Below, piece by piece: positions 23,306 through 32,300 of a stretch of DNA of 64,000 nucleotides. Both the position numbers and the translations under genes were made by a program. This stretch comes from Terriglobia bacterium (lineage in GTDB: Bacteria > Acidobacteriota > Terriglobia > Terriglobales > Acidobacteriaceae): NCBI GenBank assembly GCA_020073565.1, contig JAIQEY010000017.1, positions 1 to 64,000 of the forward strand. The letters are read 5' to 3'. Every line of letters starts with the position of its first letter. Position 1 is the stretch's first letter. The notes under the pieces were generated by a model. That model did no database searches. It saw only the letters and a list, made by a program, of their open reading frames with translations, and was not told where the DNA came from.

Positions 23306-24541
23306 TTACAGCAGCATACCGGCGATCGAGGCGGACATCAGGTTCGCCATGGTTCCAGCCAGCATAGCGCGAATTCCTAGTTTTGCCAGTTCTCCTCGTT
23401 TGTTGGGAGCCAGGGCTCCGATTCCTCCGAGCTGAATTCCGATTGAACTTAGATTTGCGAAGCCGCAGAGCGCGAATGTTGCGATCGTGAACGAACGCGG
23501 GTCAAGCATCGCTTTCTGTGGGCCGAGCATGGAGAATGCGACCAGTTCGTTCAGCACCATGCGCGTGCCGAGGAGATTGCCAATGGCGGAGCAGTCATGC
23601 CAGGGGATTCCGATGACCCACGCGATGGGAGCGAACAATACGCCGAAAATCTGCTGGAGACTGGAGGGGAACCACGCGATTCCAAGCTTGTCATGAATGC
23701 CGCCGAGGAGGCCGTTGGCCAGAGCGATCAGCGCCAGAAATGAAATGAGCATGGCGGCGATGTTGAGCGCCAGATGCAGGCCGTCGGTGGTGCCGCGCGC
23801 AATCGCTCCGAGCAGGTTCTCCTTCTTCTCCGCCTCAACTTCCTCTTCACTCATGACGACCCGGCCGGCGGTTTTCGGAGTCTCGGTTTCGGGTACCAGC
23901 ATCTTTGACATCAAGATGGTGCCGGGGGCGGTCATGATCACGGCGCTCAGCAGATGCTTGGGCTCAATGCCAAAGGCAATATAAGCGGCCATGATACCGC
24001 CGGATACGTGTGCCATGCCGCTGGTCATCACCGTCATGAGTTCAGAACGGGTCAGGTCGGGCAGGAATGGGCGGATCGTGAGAGGAGCTTCGGTTTGACC
24101 CATGAAAATGCTGGCCGCGACATTCAGCGACTCGGCGCCGCTGGCTCCCATGAAACGGGTCATCACGATCGCGGCACCTTTGATGATCATCTGCATGATG
24201 CCGTAGTGGTAGAGCACAGCGAAAAACGCGGCGATGAAGATGACGGTCGGCAGCACCTGGAATGCGAAGAAGAACCCCATCGGCGACCGTTGCGCGCCGA
24301 GATCTCCGAACACAAACTTCGAGCCGACAAAGGCATAGCTGAGCAAGCGGTTGACTGCGTCTCCGGCGTTCTGGAAGAGGATTCGTCCGAACTCGATTTT
24401 CAGGACGAAGATAGCGAAGGCAACCTGGAGACCGAGACCCCATCCTACGGTTTTCAGGCGGATGGCGCGGCGGTTCGTGGAAAACGCATAGCCGAGGCCT
24501 AGCATCGTGATCAAACCGAGAATGCCGGTGAAGCGTCCCAT
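23306..24541 (-). CDS. nupC: concentrative nucleoside transporter (CNT/NupC family)
   Basis: This is a 411-residue inner-membrane protein with repeated hydrophobic helices and the CNT core: LPTVIFIAAFFAVLYHYG, the substrate motif FMGQTEAPL, TSGMAHVSGGIMAAY, the second half NELVAFSMLG and GFANLSSIGIQLGGIG. These residues bind nucleoside and sodium or protons in the family. An acidic cytosolic linker (EEEVEAEKKE) lies between repeats. The start at 24541 is immediately adjacent to the stop of the thymidine phosphorylase gene, so it is the last gene of a hydrolase-deaminase-phosphorylase-transporter operon on the minus strand. Imports intact nucleosides. Confidence 0.95.
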   Translation of the reverse strand: MGRFTGILGLITMLGLGYAFSTNRRAIRLKTVGWGLGLQVAFAIFVLKIEFGRILFQNAGDAVNRLLSYAFVGSKFVFGDLGAQRSPMGFFFAFQVLPTVIFIAAFFAVLYHYGIMQMIIKGAAIVMTRFMGASGAESLNVAASIFMGQTEAPLTIRPFLPDLTRSELMTVMTSGMAHVSGGIMAAYIAFGIEPKHLLSAVIMTAPGTILMSKMLVPETETPKTAGRVVMSEEEVEAEKKENLLGAIARGTTDGLHLALNIAAMLISFLALIALANGLLGGIHDKLGIAWFPSSLQQIFGVLFAPIAWVIGIPWHDCSAIGNLLGTRMVLNELVAFSMLGPQKAMLDPRSFTIATFALCGFANLSSIGIQLGGIGALAPNKRGELAKLGIRAMLAGTMANLMSASIAGMLL

Positions 24542-25891
24542 CTAGTGTCCCCCTTTATGAATCGCGCGATGAATCAGGGATACCTTGTGTGGCGGCGGTG
24601 CGGCCGCGATTTCATAACTCTCTTCCAGCAACTTTGTGGCACGGACCGCTTGCGCGTCGGAATGGCAGTGAATGGTGCATAGCGGCTCGCCCATCGAAAC
24701 CTTGTCGCCCACTTTCTTGTGGACGACGATGCCCACAGCGGGATCTACCGAATCTTCTTTGCGCTCACGGCCGCCGCCGAGGATGACGCACGCTGTGCCG
24801 ACCTGTTCGCACCGGATTGCGGTCACATATCCGGCGCAAGGACTGGGAACATCGACACGATGTTCCGTACCGGGCAGGCGCGTGGGATCGTCGATTGCGC
24901 TGATATCGCCGCCTTGCAGCTCGACCATGTGCCGAAATCGCTCGAAGGCTTTGCCGGAAGAGATGATTTCCTCGGCCAGTTGCTTGCCTTGTGTGACGGT
25001 CTTTGAGGCGCCGCCAATGTAGAACATCCAAGCCGCCAACTCGAGACACAGTTCGCGCAGGTCCGCAGGGCCGCCGCCGTGCAGTACTTCGATGCACTCC
25101 TGTACCTCAAGCGCGTTGCCGACCATGTGGCCGAGCGGTTGATCCATGTTCGTGATCAGCGCAACCATCTGCTTGCCCATGCGCTCGCCGGTTTCGACCA
25201 TGAGTTCGGCTAAGAAGACAGCGTCGTCCTCTTTTTTCATGAACGCGCCGGACCCGGTCTTCACGTCTAGCACAAGCGCGTCCGTTCCTTCCGCGAGCTT
25301 TTTGCTCATGATGGACGCGCAGATCAGGTACGGACTCTCAACCGTCCCGGTGACATCGCGCAGCGCGTAGAGCTTGCGGTCGGCGGGCGCGATCTTCTCG
25401 GTCTGGCCGATCATGGAAGCGCCGCACGCCTTGAGCACGCGGTGAAACTCTGACACAGACAAACCGACGCGGAAGCCGGGGATGGATTCCAGTTTGTCGA
25501 GCGTGCCCCCGGTGTGACCAAGGCCGCGGCCACTGATCATTGGGACATAGAGGCCCCCGACAGCGACAACCGGGGCCAGAACCAGCGATGTCTTATCGCC
25601 CACGCCGCCGGTGGAGTGCTTGTCAACTTTTTTCGCGGGAAGAAAACTCAGGTCGAGGACTTCGCCCGAGTGCAGCATGGAGTGCGTGAGCGCGGCGGTT
25701 TCCTCGCGCGTCATGCCGCGCAACACAACGGCCATCAGCCAGGCGGCTACCTGGTAATCGGGAATAGTTCCCTGCGTGTAAGCGTCGACGAGGTAGCCGA
25801 TCTCAGCGGCCGATAAAGCGCCACCATCGCGCTTTTTGCGGATGAGATCGATGACCCGGAACGGAGGCTGTGACACGGTGGGTTGGTTCAC
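24542..25891 (-). CDS. deoA: thymidine/pyrimidine-nucleoside phosphorylase
   Basis: This is a 449-residue enzyme splitting thymidine, deoxyuridine (and possibly uridine) with phosphate to base plus (deoxy)ribose-1-phosphate. It has family signatures KHSTGGVGDKTSLVLAPVVA, GRGLGHTGGTLDKLESIPGF (phosphate and pyrimidine binding), and MSKKLAEGTDALVLDVKTGSGAFMK. An unusual insertion-free C-terminal domain ends at KGGH. It overlaps cytidine deaminase by 4 bases (ATGA) and touches the CNT gene, indicating one operon. Product deoxyribose-1-phosphate would need a phosphopentomutase, not seen here, to reach the DeoC encoded at 45263. Confidence 0.95.
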   Translation of the reverse strand: MNQPTVSQPPFRVIDLIRKKRDGGALSAAEIGYLVDAYTQGTIPDYQVAAWLMAVVLRGMTREETAALTHSMLHSGEVLDLSFLPAKKVDKHSTGGVGDKTSLVLAPVVAVGGLYVPMISGRGLGHTGGTLDKLESIPGFRVGLSVSEFHRVLKACGASMIGQTEKIAPADRKLYALRDVTGTVESPYLICASIMSKKLAEGTDALVLDVKTGSGAFMKKEDDAVFLAELMVETGERMGKQMVALITNMDQPLGHMVGNALEVQECIEVLHGGGPADLRELCLELAAWMFYIGGASKTVTQGKQLAEEIISSGKAFERFRHMVELQGGDISAIDDPTRLPGTEHRVDVPSPCAGYVTAIRCEQVGTACVILGGGRERKEDSVDPAVGIVVHKKVGDKVSMGEPLCTIHCHSDAQAVRATKLLEESYEIAAAPPPHKVSLIHRAIHKGGH

Positions 25892-26304
25892 TTGAGACGG
25901 AACCCCTCCGGCAGAAGGTCGGTGATCGGGCTCTCGGTCCAGCCATTCTTGCCCTGGTAGAAAACGACGGCATCGGGACCAAATTCGTAAATCACCTGAC
26001 GACAGGCGCCGCAGGGCGAGCAGGGCACGTCTTGCGCATTCGTCACGGCGACAGCGAGGATCTCAAGTCCCGACCCTTTCTCAGCCACCGCCGAGAAGAT
26101 TGCAGTGCGCTCGGCGCAGTTTGTCATTCCGTAAGAAGAGTTCTCTACGTTGCATCCCAGAAACACGTCGCCCTTAGAAGTCAGAATCGCGGCCCCCACC
26201 TTGAATTGGGAAAACGGCGCGTAGGCATTCTTCATGGCTTTGCGCGCGGAGCGCAGCAGGCGTTCGCGCAAGCCTGCGGGTAGCTTCTTCTTCGGCATAG
26301 TCAA
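25888..26304 (-). CDS. cdd: cytidine deaminase
   Basis: This is a 138-residue short-form (tetrameric) cytidine deaminase: (deoxy)cytidine to (deoxy)uridine. Zinc ligands and catalytic Glu are visible as NCAERTA (Cys and Glu) and PCSPCGACRQV (two Cys), with the substrate loop FKVGAAILTSKGDVFLGCNVENSSYG. Its stop overlaps the start of deoA by 4 bases. In the operon it converts cytidine taken up by the CNT transporter to uridine for the phosphorylase. Confidence 0.96.
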   Translation of the reverse strand: MTMPKKKLPAGLRERLLRSARKAMKNAYAPFSQFKVGAAILTSKGDVFLGCNVENSSYGMTNCAERTAIFSAVAEKGSGLEILAVAVTNAQDVPCSPCGACRQVIYEFGPDAVVFYQGKNGWTESPITDLLPEGFRLK

Positions 26305-26386
26305 TCAGTAGAAACGGGAGATCGCGTGGTGGGCCATTGTAAACCGGCCTGGGACAGGATCGTATGAGAATTTGCCTGGTCGACCC

Positions 26387-27493
26387 TCATTTTGATGGAC
26401 TGGACAGCAGGTCGATCACCATCTGGTTGAACTTTTCTAGGTTGAGATCGGTTTGCACATGGACCAGTTGCTCGCCGAGTCCCGGCTGATTTCCCGGAAG
26501 CCATACGAGCGTGTTGCCATAGCCCGCGCCGTGGGAGATGTCGATGTCCATATACACCGACTCTTCTTTTGTGATGATGCTGGGGTCCATCCATGCCGCG
26601 GCGGCCAATTCGTCCCAGAGAAACTCTTCGTCGGCCCACTTGCCGATGTACTGAGCGGCGGGCGTTCCGGCTTTGGCGATCTGGTCAATCATTGCCTGGG
26701 TTATGTGGGTCTTCACCGAGATGTCCACGGTAGTCACCGTGATCTTTTTCCAAGGTGCGCGCAGAACAATATGGACGGCCTCGGGGTCCCACCAGAAATT
26801 AAATTCGCGACGGTTAGACTGCCCCCAGGTCATGGGCACCACCGGCGCGATGCTGCCGCCCATGACGACCAACTCCTGCGCGAGTTCCGAGAATTTCGGA
26901 TCGAGGCTGACCGCTTGCGCGAGATTGGTCAACGGGCCCCCGGCGTAGATCGTGACCTCATGGGGGTATTGGTGAACCATGCGGATCATGAAGTGGGCGG
27001 CGTCTTCGGTCTCGGGTTTGAGCGTCGGATTGCCTTCCGGCAAAGGATTGGGCACCTCGAACGGCCCGCGATAAACACCCGAATTCCACGCGCCCGCGGG
27101 TGCAGAGCCGTTGGGCGAATGGATTTTGTGTTCATTCCAAGCGCCCTGGTAGCTGACCACGCCGTAGAGTTTTTCCCAGCGCGTGATTTCCTCTTTGCTG
27201 TTGATCAACGGGAAAACTGCTCCGGGATAGACCTTCACCCCCGCGTGCCCGGTGAGTTCCAGCATGCGCAGCGTGTGAGCAACTTCTTCATCACGCCACT
27301 GGTCGCCGCTAACGATCGTTATGCCAAGGGTTTCGATCTGGGGCGACTGCAGGACGAGAAGCATGGCCTGTTGGTCGGTTGTGGCGGGGCCGCGAGCATC
27401 CTGATCGAGGATCACTTTACCCCGGGGTTGCGCATGAGTGAAGGTTGAGGTCGTAAAGAGAATACAAAATAACCAAGCAATCGCATGTCTCAC
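26387..27493 (-). CDS. exported nucleoside hydrolase, divergent subfamily B (copy 1)
   Basis: This is a 368-residue inosine/uridine-preferring nucleoside hydrolase fold with signal peptide MRHAIAWLFCILFTTSTFTHA. The classic Ca2+ site D-x-D-P-G-x-D-D is replaced by DQDARGPATTDQQ (Asp30, Asp32, Asp40), with longer spacing. The usual AGN (Asn39 in the protozoan enzyme) becomes SGDQW, and the last ligand appears as LWDELAAAAWMDP with Trp instead of His before Asp. Conserved parts remain: VVMGGS and EFNFWWDPEA. Expected reaction: hydrolysis of the N-glycosidic bond of ribonucleosides in the periplasm; substrate uncertain. It lies 82 bases upstream of cdd in the same direction, so likely heads the cdd-deoA-nupC operon. 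Confidence 0.85.
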   Translation of the reverse strand: MRHAIAWLFCILFTTSTFTHAQPRGKVILDQDARGPATTDQQAMLLVLQSPQIETLGITIVSGDQWRDEEVAHTLRMLELTGHAGVKVYPGAVFPLINSKEEITRWEKLYGVVSYQGAWNEHKIHSPNGSAPAGAWNSGVYRGPFEVPNPLPEGNPTLKPETEDAAHFMIRMVHQYPHEVTIYAGGPLTNLAQAVSLDPKFSELAQELVVMGGSIAPVVPMTWGQSNRREFNFWWDPEAVHIVLRAPWKKITVTTVDISVKTHITQAMIDQIAKAGTPAAQYIGKWADEEFLWDELAAAAWMDPSIITKEESVYMDIDISHGAGYGNTLVWLPGNQPGLGEQLVHVQTDLNLEKFNQMVIDLLSSPSK

Positions 27494-27527
27494 GGTTTGG
27501 AGGCTCCTGTGTGCGGCGGGTTACAGT

Positions 27528-28829
27528 CTACTGAGTTTTGCCGAGGATCTGCTGCAGCCGGTCCGCTTCCTGCGTTTCTTTTGCGGCCTGTGCAGTACGG
27601 CCGGTTGCGTTGTAGATTTCTGCCATGACGCGGTGAGGCACAGGCTCCTGCGGCCGCAGCCTCGCGATTTCGTCGAGATATCGCAATGAGTCGGGATATT
27701 GGCGGGCGCTCTGGGCTTTGCGGGCCAGGTTGAGGCCGGTCAGGAAAAGCAGATCGCCGGTGGCAGCCTCCTGCGCGTTGAGTTCGTGGGCGTGACGGAG
27801 CGCCTGGTACGCCCGCAGATCCTCACCGAGTTTCGAGAGAACGGCTCCGTAGAGAGCATTCAGCTGGAAGAGGTCGGGCCAGTGCGCAAGTGCATTGGCC
27901 AGGGGTGTGCGCGCCTCCTCGAACCGATTCAGCTGAAAATATGCCAGCGCGAGGTTATATTGCATCTGCGGCGATTGGGGGGCAAGGTCGGCGGCGCGGC
28001 GCAAGGGCTTCAGCGCAGCTTCCGCGTCTCCATGTTGGCCGTAGATGGTGCCCAAGGCAGTCAGCTTTTCTGCATTGTCAGGATCGTAGAGTTGTTCACA
28101 AAGGGCGTGCGCCTCTTCTCGGGGCCCTTGATCCAGCTTCTGCGCGCACTCCAGCCTCAGTTGGCTTTCATTGGAATCGCGCCGGCGCTGTTCATTCGAC
28201 ATCTCGATCGCCTTCTTCGCCTCTTCTTCCTTGCCCTGTTTGCGGTAGACCAGGCCCAACTGGTATGAAACGCGGGCATCGTGCGGGGTCAACTCCGTGG
28301 CCTTCTTGAGCCACTTTTCGGCAATCGCCAGATCACCCTGCTTGAAATATGCGTATCCGAGATAGTATGCGGTGTCGGGGAACGGGGGCGCCTCCACGGC
28401 ATGGTTGAGATTCTCGATTGCACCTTCGAAATTCAGGGCCTCCAGGTCGAGCCGCCCAACGTAATACGAGATGTTGGGATGGTCTCCTGTCTCGCGCCGA
28501 ACGGCCTCAAATTCGCGGCGCGCTTCGTCCGGCTTCTTCATCTCAAAAAGCGCGACTGCCAATGGGAAGCGTGCTCGCAGAACCAGCTTGGGATCTAGCC
28601 GCAGCGCGGTCCGAAATTCTTCGGCTGCGACGTCGTAACGGTCCTGCTTCAGCGCGTCATAGCCTTTGCCAAGATGGGATTCCGCTGTGTCTTTGGAAGA
28701 AGGCGCCGCTGCCGAGGGCTTCTGGCTCGGTGCCATCGTCGCTTGGGGGGTGGCCAGAGCGAGCGCAGTCAACCAGGCAATCCAATACAGAACGAGCAGA
28801 CTCTTCATCGTTTGGCTGAAAATTTGCAT
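27528..28829 (-). CDS. exported tetratricopeptide-repeat protein
   Basis: The ~433-residue protein has a signal-like N-terminus (MKSLLVLYWIAWLTALALATPQA starting 7 residues after the first Met) and about eight TPR units, for example YDALKQDRYDVAAEEFRTAL, AYFKQGDLAIAEKWLKKATEL and LALAYFQLNRFEEARTPLANAL. ATG 28829 or 28808 could be the start; neither has a strong ribosome site. It is 34 bases upstream of nucleoside hydrolase copy 1 in the same direction. A second TPR protein (35847) also neighbours nucleoside hydrolases. Likely a periplasmic scaffold; partner unknown. Confidence 0.82.
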   Translation of the reverse strand: MQIFSQTMKSLLVLYWIAWLTALALATPQATMAPSQKPSAAAPSSKDTAESHLGKGYDALKQDRYDVAAEEFRTALRLDPKLVLRARFPLAVALFEMKKPDEARREFEAVRRETGDHPNISYYVGRLDLEALNFEGAIENLNHAVEAPPFPDTAYYLGYAYFKQGDLAIAEKWLKKATELTPHDARVSYQLGLVYRKQGKEEEAKKAIEMSNEQRRRDSNESQLRLECAQKLDQGPREEAHALCEQLYDPDNAEKLTALGTIYGQHGDAEAALKPLRRAADLAPQSPQMQYNLALAYFQLNRFEEARTPLANALAHWPDLFQLNALYGAVLSKLGEDLRAYQALRHAHELNAQEAATGDLLFLTGLNLARKAQSARQYPDSLRYLDEIARLRPQEPVPHRVMAEIYNATGRTAQAAKETQEADRLQQILGKTQ

Positions 28830-28947
28830 CGCCGGGATCGGATTATTATAGCGACCGCCACCGAACAACGGGCGCGAACGCAACCCCGTGCAGAAATCTG
28901 AGCCTTGCGCACCTTTCATTCCGAATGCGATAGTAAGCGCTCAATCT

Positions 28948-29361
28948 ATGGCACAGACACTAGGTTATGTCGCGCTGGTTGTGCGCGACTATGGCGAAGC
29001 AATCGCATTCTTCACCCACGCGCTGGGTTTCACGCTGTTGGAGGACACGGATCTGGGACAAGGCAAGCGATGGGTGCTGGTTGGGCCGGCGAATTCTCGC
29101 GGCACTAGTTTGTTGCTGGCCCGCGCAGTTACTCCGGAACAATCCAGCCGCGTCGGAAATCAGACCGGAGGCCGAGTCTTCCTCTTTCTGCACACCGATG
29201 ATTTCTGGAGCGACTATCAAGGCATGAAAGAACGGGGCGTACGCTTCAGAGAGACCCCACGCGAAGAAGAATACGGAACTGTCGCGGTCTTCGAGGATCT
29301 ATATGGCAACAAGTGGGACTTGTTGCAACTCAAGGGAAAGACGATGGAGATATCGCTCTGA
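28948..29361 (+). CDS. VOC-superfamily (glyoxalase/bleomycin-resistance fold) protein
   Basis: This is a 137-residue protein of two beta-alpha-beta-beta-beta modules. It opens MAQTLGYVALVVRDYGEAIAFFTHALGF, the standard first module, and ends TVAVFEDLYGNKWDLLQL, the standard E/D..GN.W.L metal-site strand. The first-position metal ligand is Val/Ala rather than His, so metal binding may be partial. Single-domain members include glyoxalases, dioxygenases and resistance proteins and the sequence does not discriminate. The ATG at 28948 is chosen because it starts at the first strand. It is followed after 14 bases by the large FG-GAP protein gene. Confidence 0.85.
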   Translation: MAQTLGYVALVVRDYGEAIAFFTHALGFTLLEDTDLGQGKRWVLVGPANSRGTSLLLARAVTPEQSSRVGNQTGGRVFLFLHTDDFWSDYQGMKERGVRFRETPREEEYGTVAVFEDLYGNKWDLLQLKGKTMEISL

Positions 29362-29375
29362 GTCGGTCAAAGAAG

Positions 29376-32300
29376 ATGCCTGTGCGGGTCGATGCTGAGG
29401 GTGGCGAATCAGGCTCCATCAATCGTAGCCGCCGCAATTTTCTGATTCGAGGCTGCCAAGGCGCATCAGCAGCGCTCCTCCCTGCGCAACTTCGCGGGCT
29501 GGCTGCTCCCTTCGCCAACCACCTTGATTCCCCCAGCACGGCCGCCGGGGCTGCCGACTTTCACCTGCATCCTCACTATCGAACTCCGAGGCCGCTCGAT
29601 GCTCTGCTCCTAAAGACCAATGCTGGGCTCGACGACTTCATCACCGAGAAGTATGCCGATGACATTTCAGCGATTCTTGCGGCGTGGAGCGCCGGCCTGC
29701 TGCGGTCTCCGCAGGATGTCCAAGCCGTTGAAAAAGCGTTTGCCTCGAATTTCTCAGGGACCTCGTTGCGTCCCAAAGAATCGCGGCTAATGCGTCCGGG
29801 CCCGCCGATTGAAGTGCGGCAGAATATCTTTGTCCGCGGCACTTCCCTCGCAAAAAAAGAGTTCTTGCAGCAATTGCGATCATCGTTAGACGGCTTGTCG
29901 AAAATTCTGACTGCTGAGTTTCAAGTAACAAGCATCGATGCTGCTCCAACTTCCACCTCACCGGCGCAACTCCCCGCTCAACTGCAAACTCGCGTCCGTT
30001 ACGAATTGGTGGGTACCGGGCCGAATTTCCACCGCGAGCAGCGCGTGGGTTATTGGGATCTCGCATGGGAAATGCTCCCGGCTGGCGGGTTTCTCCTTCG
30101 TAGCTGGCAAGCTCTGGGGGAAACGCAGAGCCGCTCCACCAGCCCCGTCTATCTGGACATCACGTCCGCCGCGCTCGCCGGTAATACGTCCTATTCATCG
30201 CAGTTGCTACGTGGAACCGATTACTGGCGCACGGTTCTCGACGGCGCGTGCGGCATCGATATCTACGGCCACAACGGCGTCAGCGTGGGCGACATCGACG
30301 GCGACGGCTTCGACGACCTTTACATCTGTCAACCCGGCGGCCTTCCCAACCGCCTCTATCGAAATCGTGGCGACGGAGCGTTTGAGGACATCACCGAGTC
30401 GTCGGGAGTTGGAGTCCTCGACAATACCGCATGTGCACTCTTTGTTGACATCGATAACGATGGCCGGCAGGACTTAATCGTCGTGCGTGCGAGCGGCCCG
30501 TTACTGTTGCTGAATGAAGGCGGTGGAAAGTTCCGGCAGAAAGACAATGCATTTCAGTTTGCCACTCCGCCGCAGGGAACGTTCACAGGCGCCGCAGTCG
30601 CCGACTATGACCGCGATGGCTGGCTCGACATCTATTTCTGCCTCTACGTTTATTACCAGGGTGCGGAGCAGTATAAGTATCCGTCCCCGTATTACGACGC
30701 GAACAACGGGCCCCCGAATTTCATGATGCGCAACCAGCGCGACGGGACCTTCCGCGATGTGACCCGCGAAACGGGGTTGGACAAGAACAACACGCGCTAC
30801 AGTTTCTGCTGCGGATGGAGCGACTTCAATGGCGATGGCTGGCCCGACCTTTGTGTGGTGAACGATTTCGGCCGGAAGAATCTCTACCGTAACAACGGCG
30901 ACGGAACTTTCACCGACATCGCCGCGCAGGCCGGTGTGGAAGATATCGGCGCAGGCATGAGCGTTTGCTGCTCCGACTACGACAATGACGGCGCGCAGGA
31001 TCTCTACGTCGCCAATATGTGGACGGCCGCGGGCGAGCGTGTCGCAATGCAGGACATCTTCAAGAAAGACGCACCGAAAGAAGTCCGGCAGCTCTACTAC
31101 AAGCACGCCATGGGCAATTCCCTGTTCCGAAACGGCGGCGCAAACTCGAGCTTTCAGGATGCAACCAGTTCCGCCGGAGTCGGGATGGGCCGCTGGGCGT
31201 GGTCGAGCGATGCCTGGGATTTCGACCACGATGGCTTCCCTGATCTCTACGTCGCCAACGGTATGGTCTCCGGTCCCTCGCGCGAAGACCTGAACAGTTT
31301 TTTTTGGCGGCAGGTGGTGGCCTATTCGCCCGAGGAGGCCAAGCCATCGCACGCCTACGAACAGGGATGGAGCGCGATCAACGAACTGATCCGCGCCGAT
31401 GGCACCTGGAGCGGATACGAACGAAATGTTTTCTACGCCAATAATGGCGATGGAACGTTTTCTGATATTTCCGGCGTGATCGGGCTGGACTTTGTTGAGG
31501 ACGGCAGGTCGTTTGCGCTCTGCGACTTCGACCACGACGGCCGCCAGGAAGTCTTCCTCAAAAACCGCAACGGCCCGCAACTGCGGATCTTGAAGAATGT
31601 GATGGAAGAGTTGCCAGGGTCGATTGCGTTTCGACTTCGCGGTACCAAGAGCAATCGGGATGCAATCGGCGCGATGGTTACGATCGAAAATGAAGTCGGC
31701 CGCCAGACGCGCATGCTGCAAGCGGGATCAGGGTTTCTTTCCCAGCACAGCAAAGAAGTTTTCTTTGGATTGGGCAAAGCGAAAGGCTCAGTGCGAGTTT
31801 CTATCCGCTGGCCGAATGGGACGGTACAGGAAATACGCGACCTTCCGATGAACCGCAGAGTGTGGGTTACTGAGGGTTCGGAAGAACCTCGGATCGAGCC
31901 GTTCAGGACGCAGGCCCCGCAGACCCAGCGTGATCCAGCCAGGTTCCAGGAGACCGAGTCACTTCCCACCACGGCAGAGATATGGTTGCTGGCGCCCGTC
32001 GATGCGCCAGACTTTTCTCTTCCCGATGTGGCGGGAAAAACCCACACTCTTTCGTCGCTGCGCGGAAAGCCAGTGCTACTCAATTTCTGGGCCAAGCAGT
32101 CGGCGCGGTGTTTAGAGGACTTGAGCAACTTCAACCGATTGCACGCCCGCTGGGCGGGGCAGGGCCTTCAGTTGGTCACGATTAACGTCGATGATGCATT
32201 GGACCCTGACGACCTTCGGGCTCTGGTGCGCGATCGCCAGCTTTCATTTCGCATCCTCCGCGGCTCGGACGACGTTGCCGGTATTTACGACATTCTCTAC

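Noticed and set aside
30501..31721. 406-residue open frame antisense to the FG-GAP protein
   Set aside because: Long but produced by GC-rich third positions opposite the Ca2+-loop repeats; no domain, no start signal, and the plus-strand protein is unmistakable.
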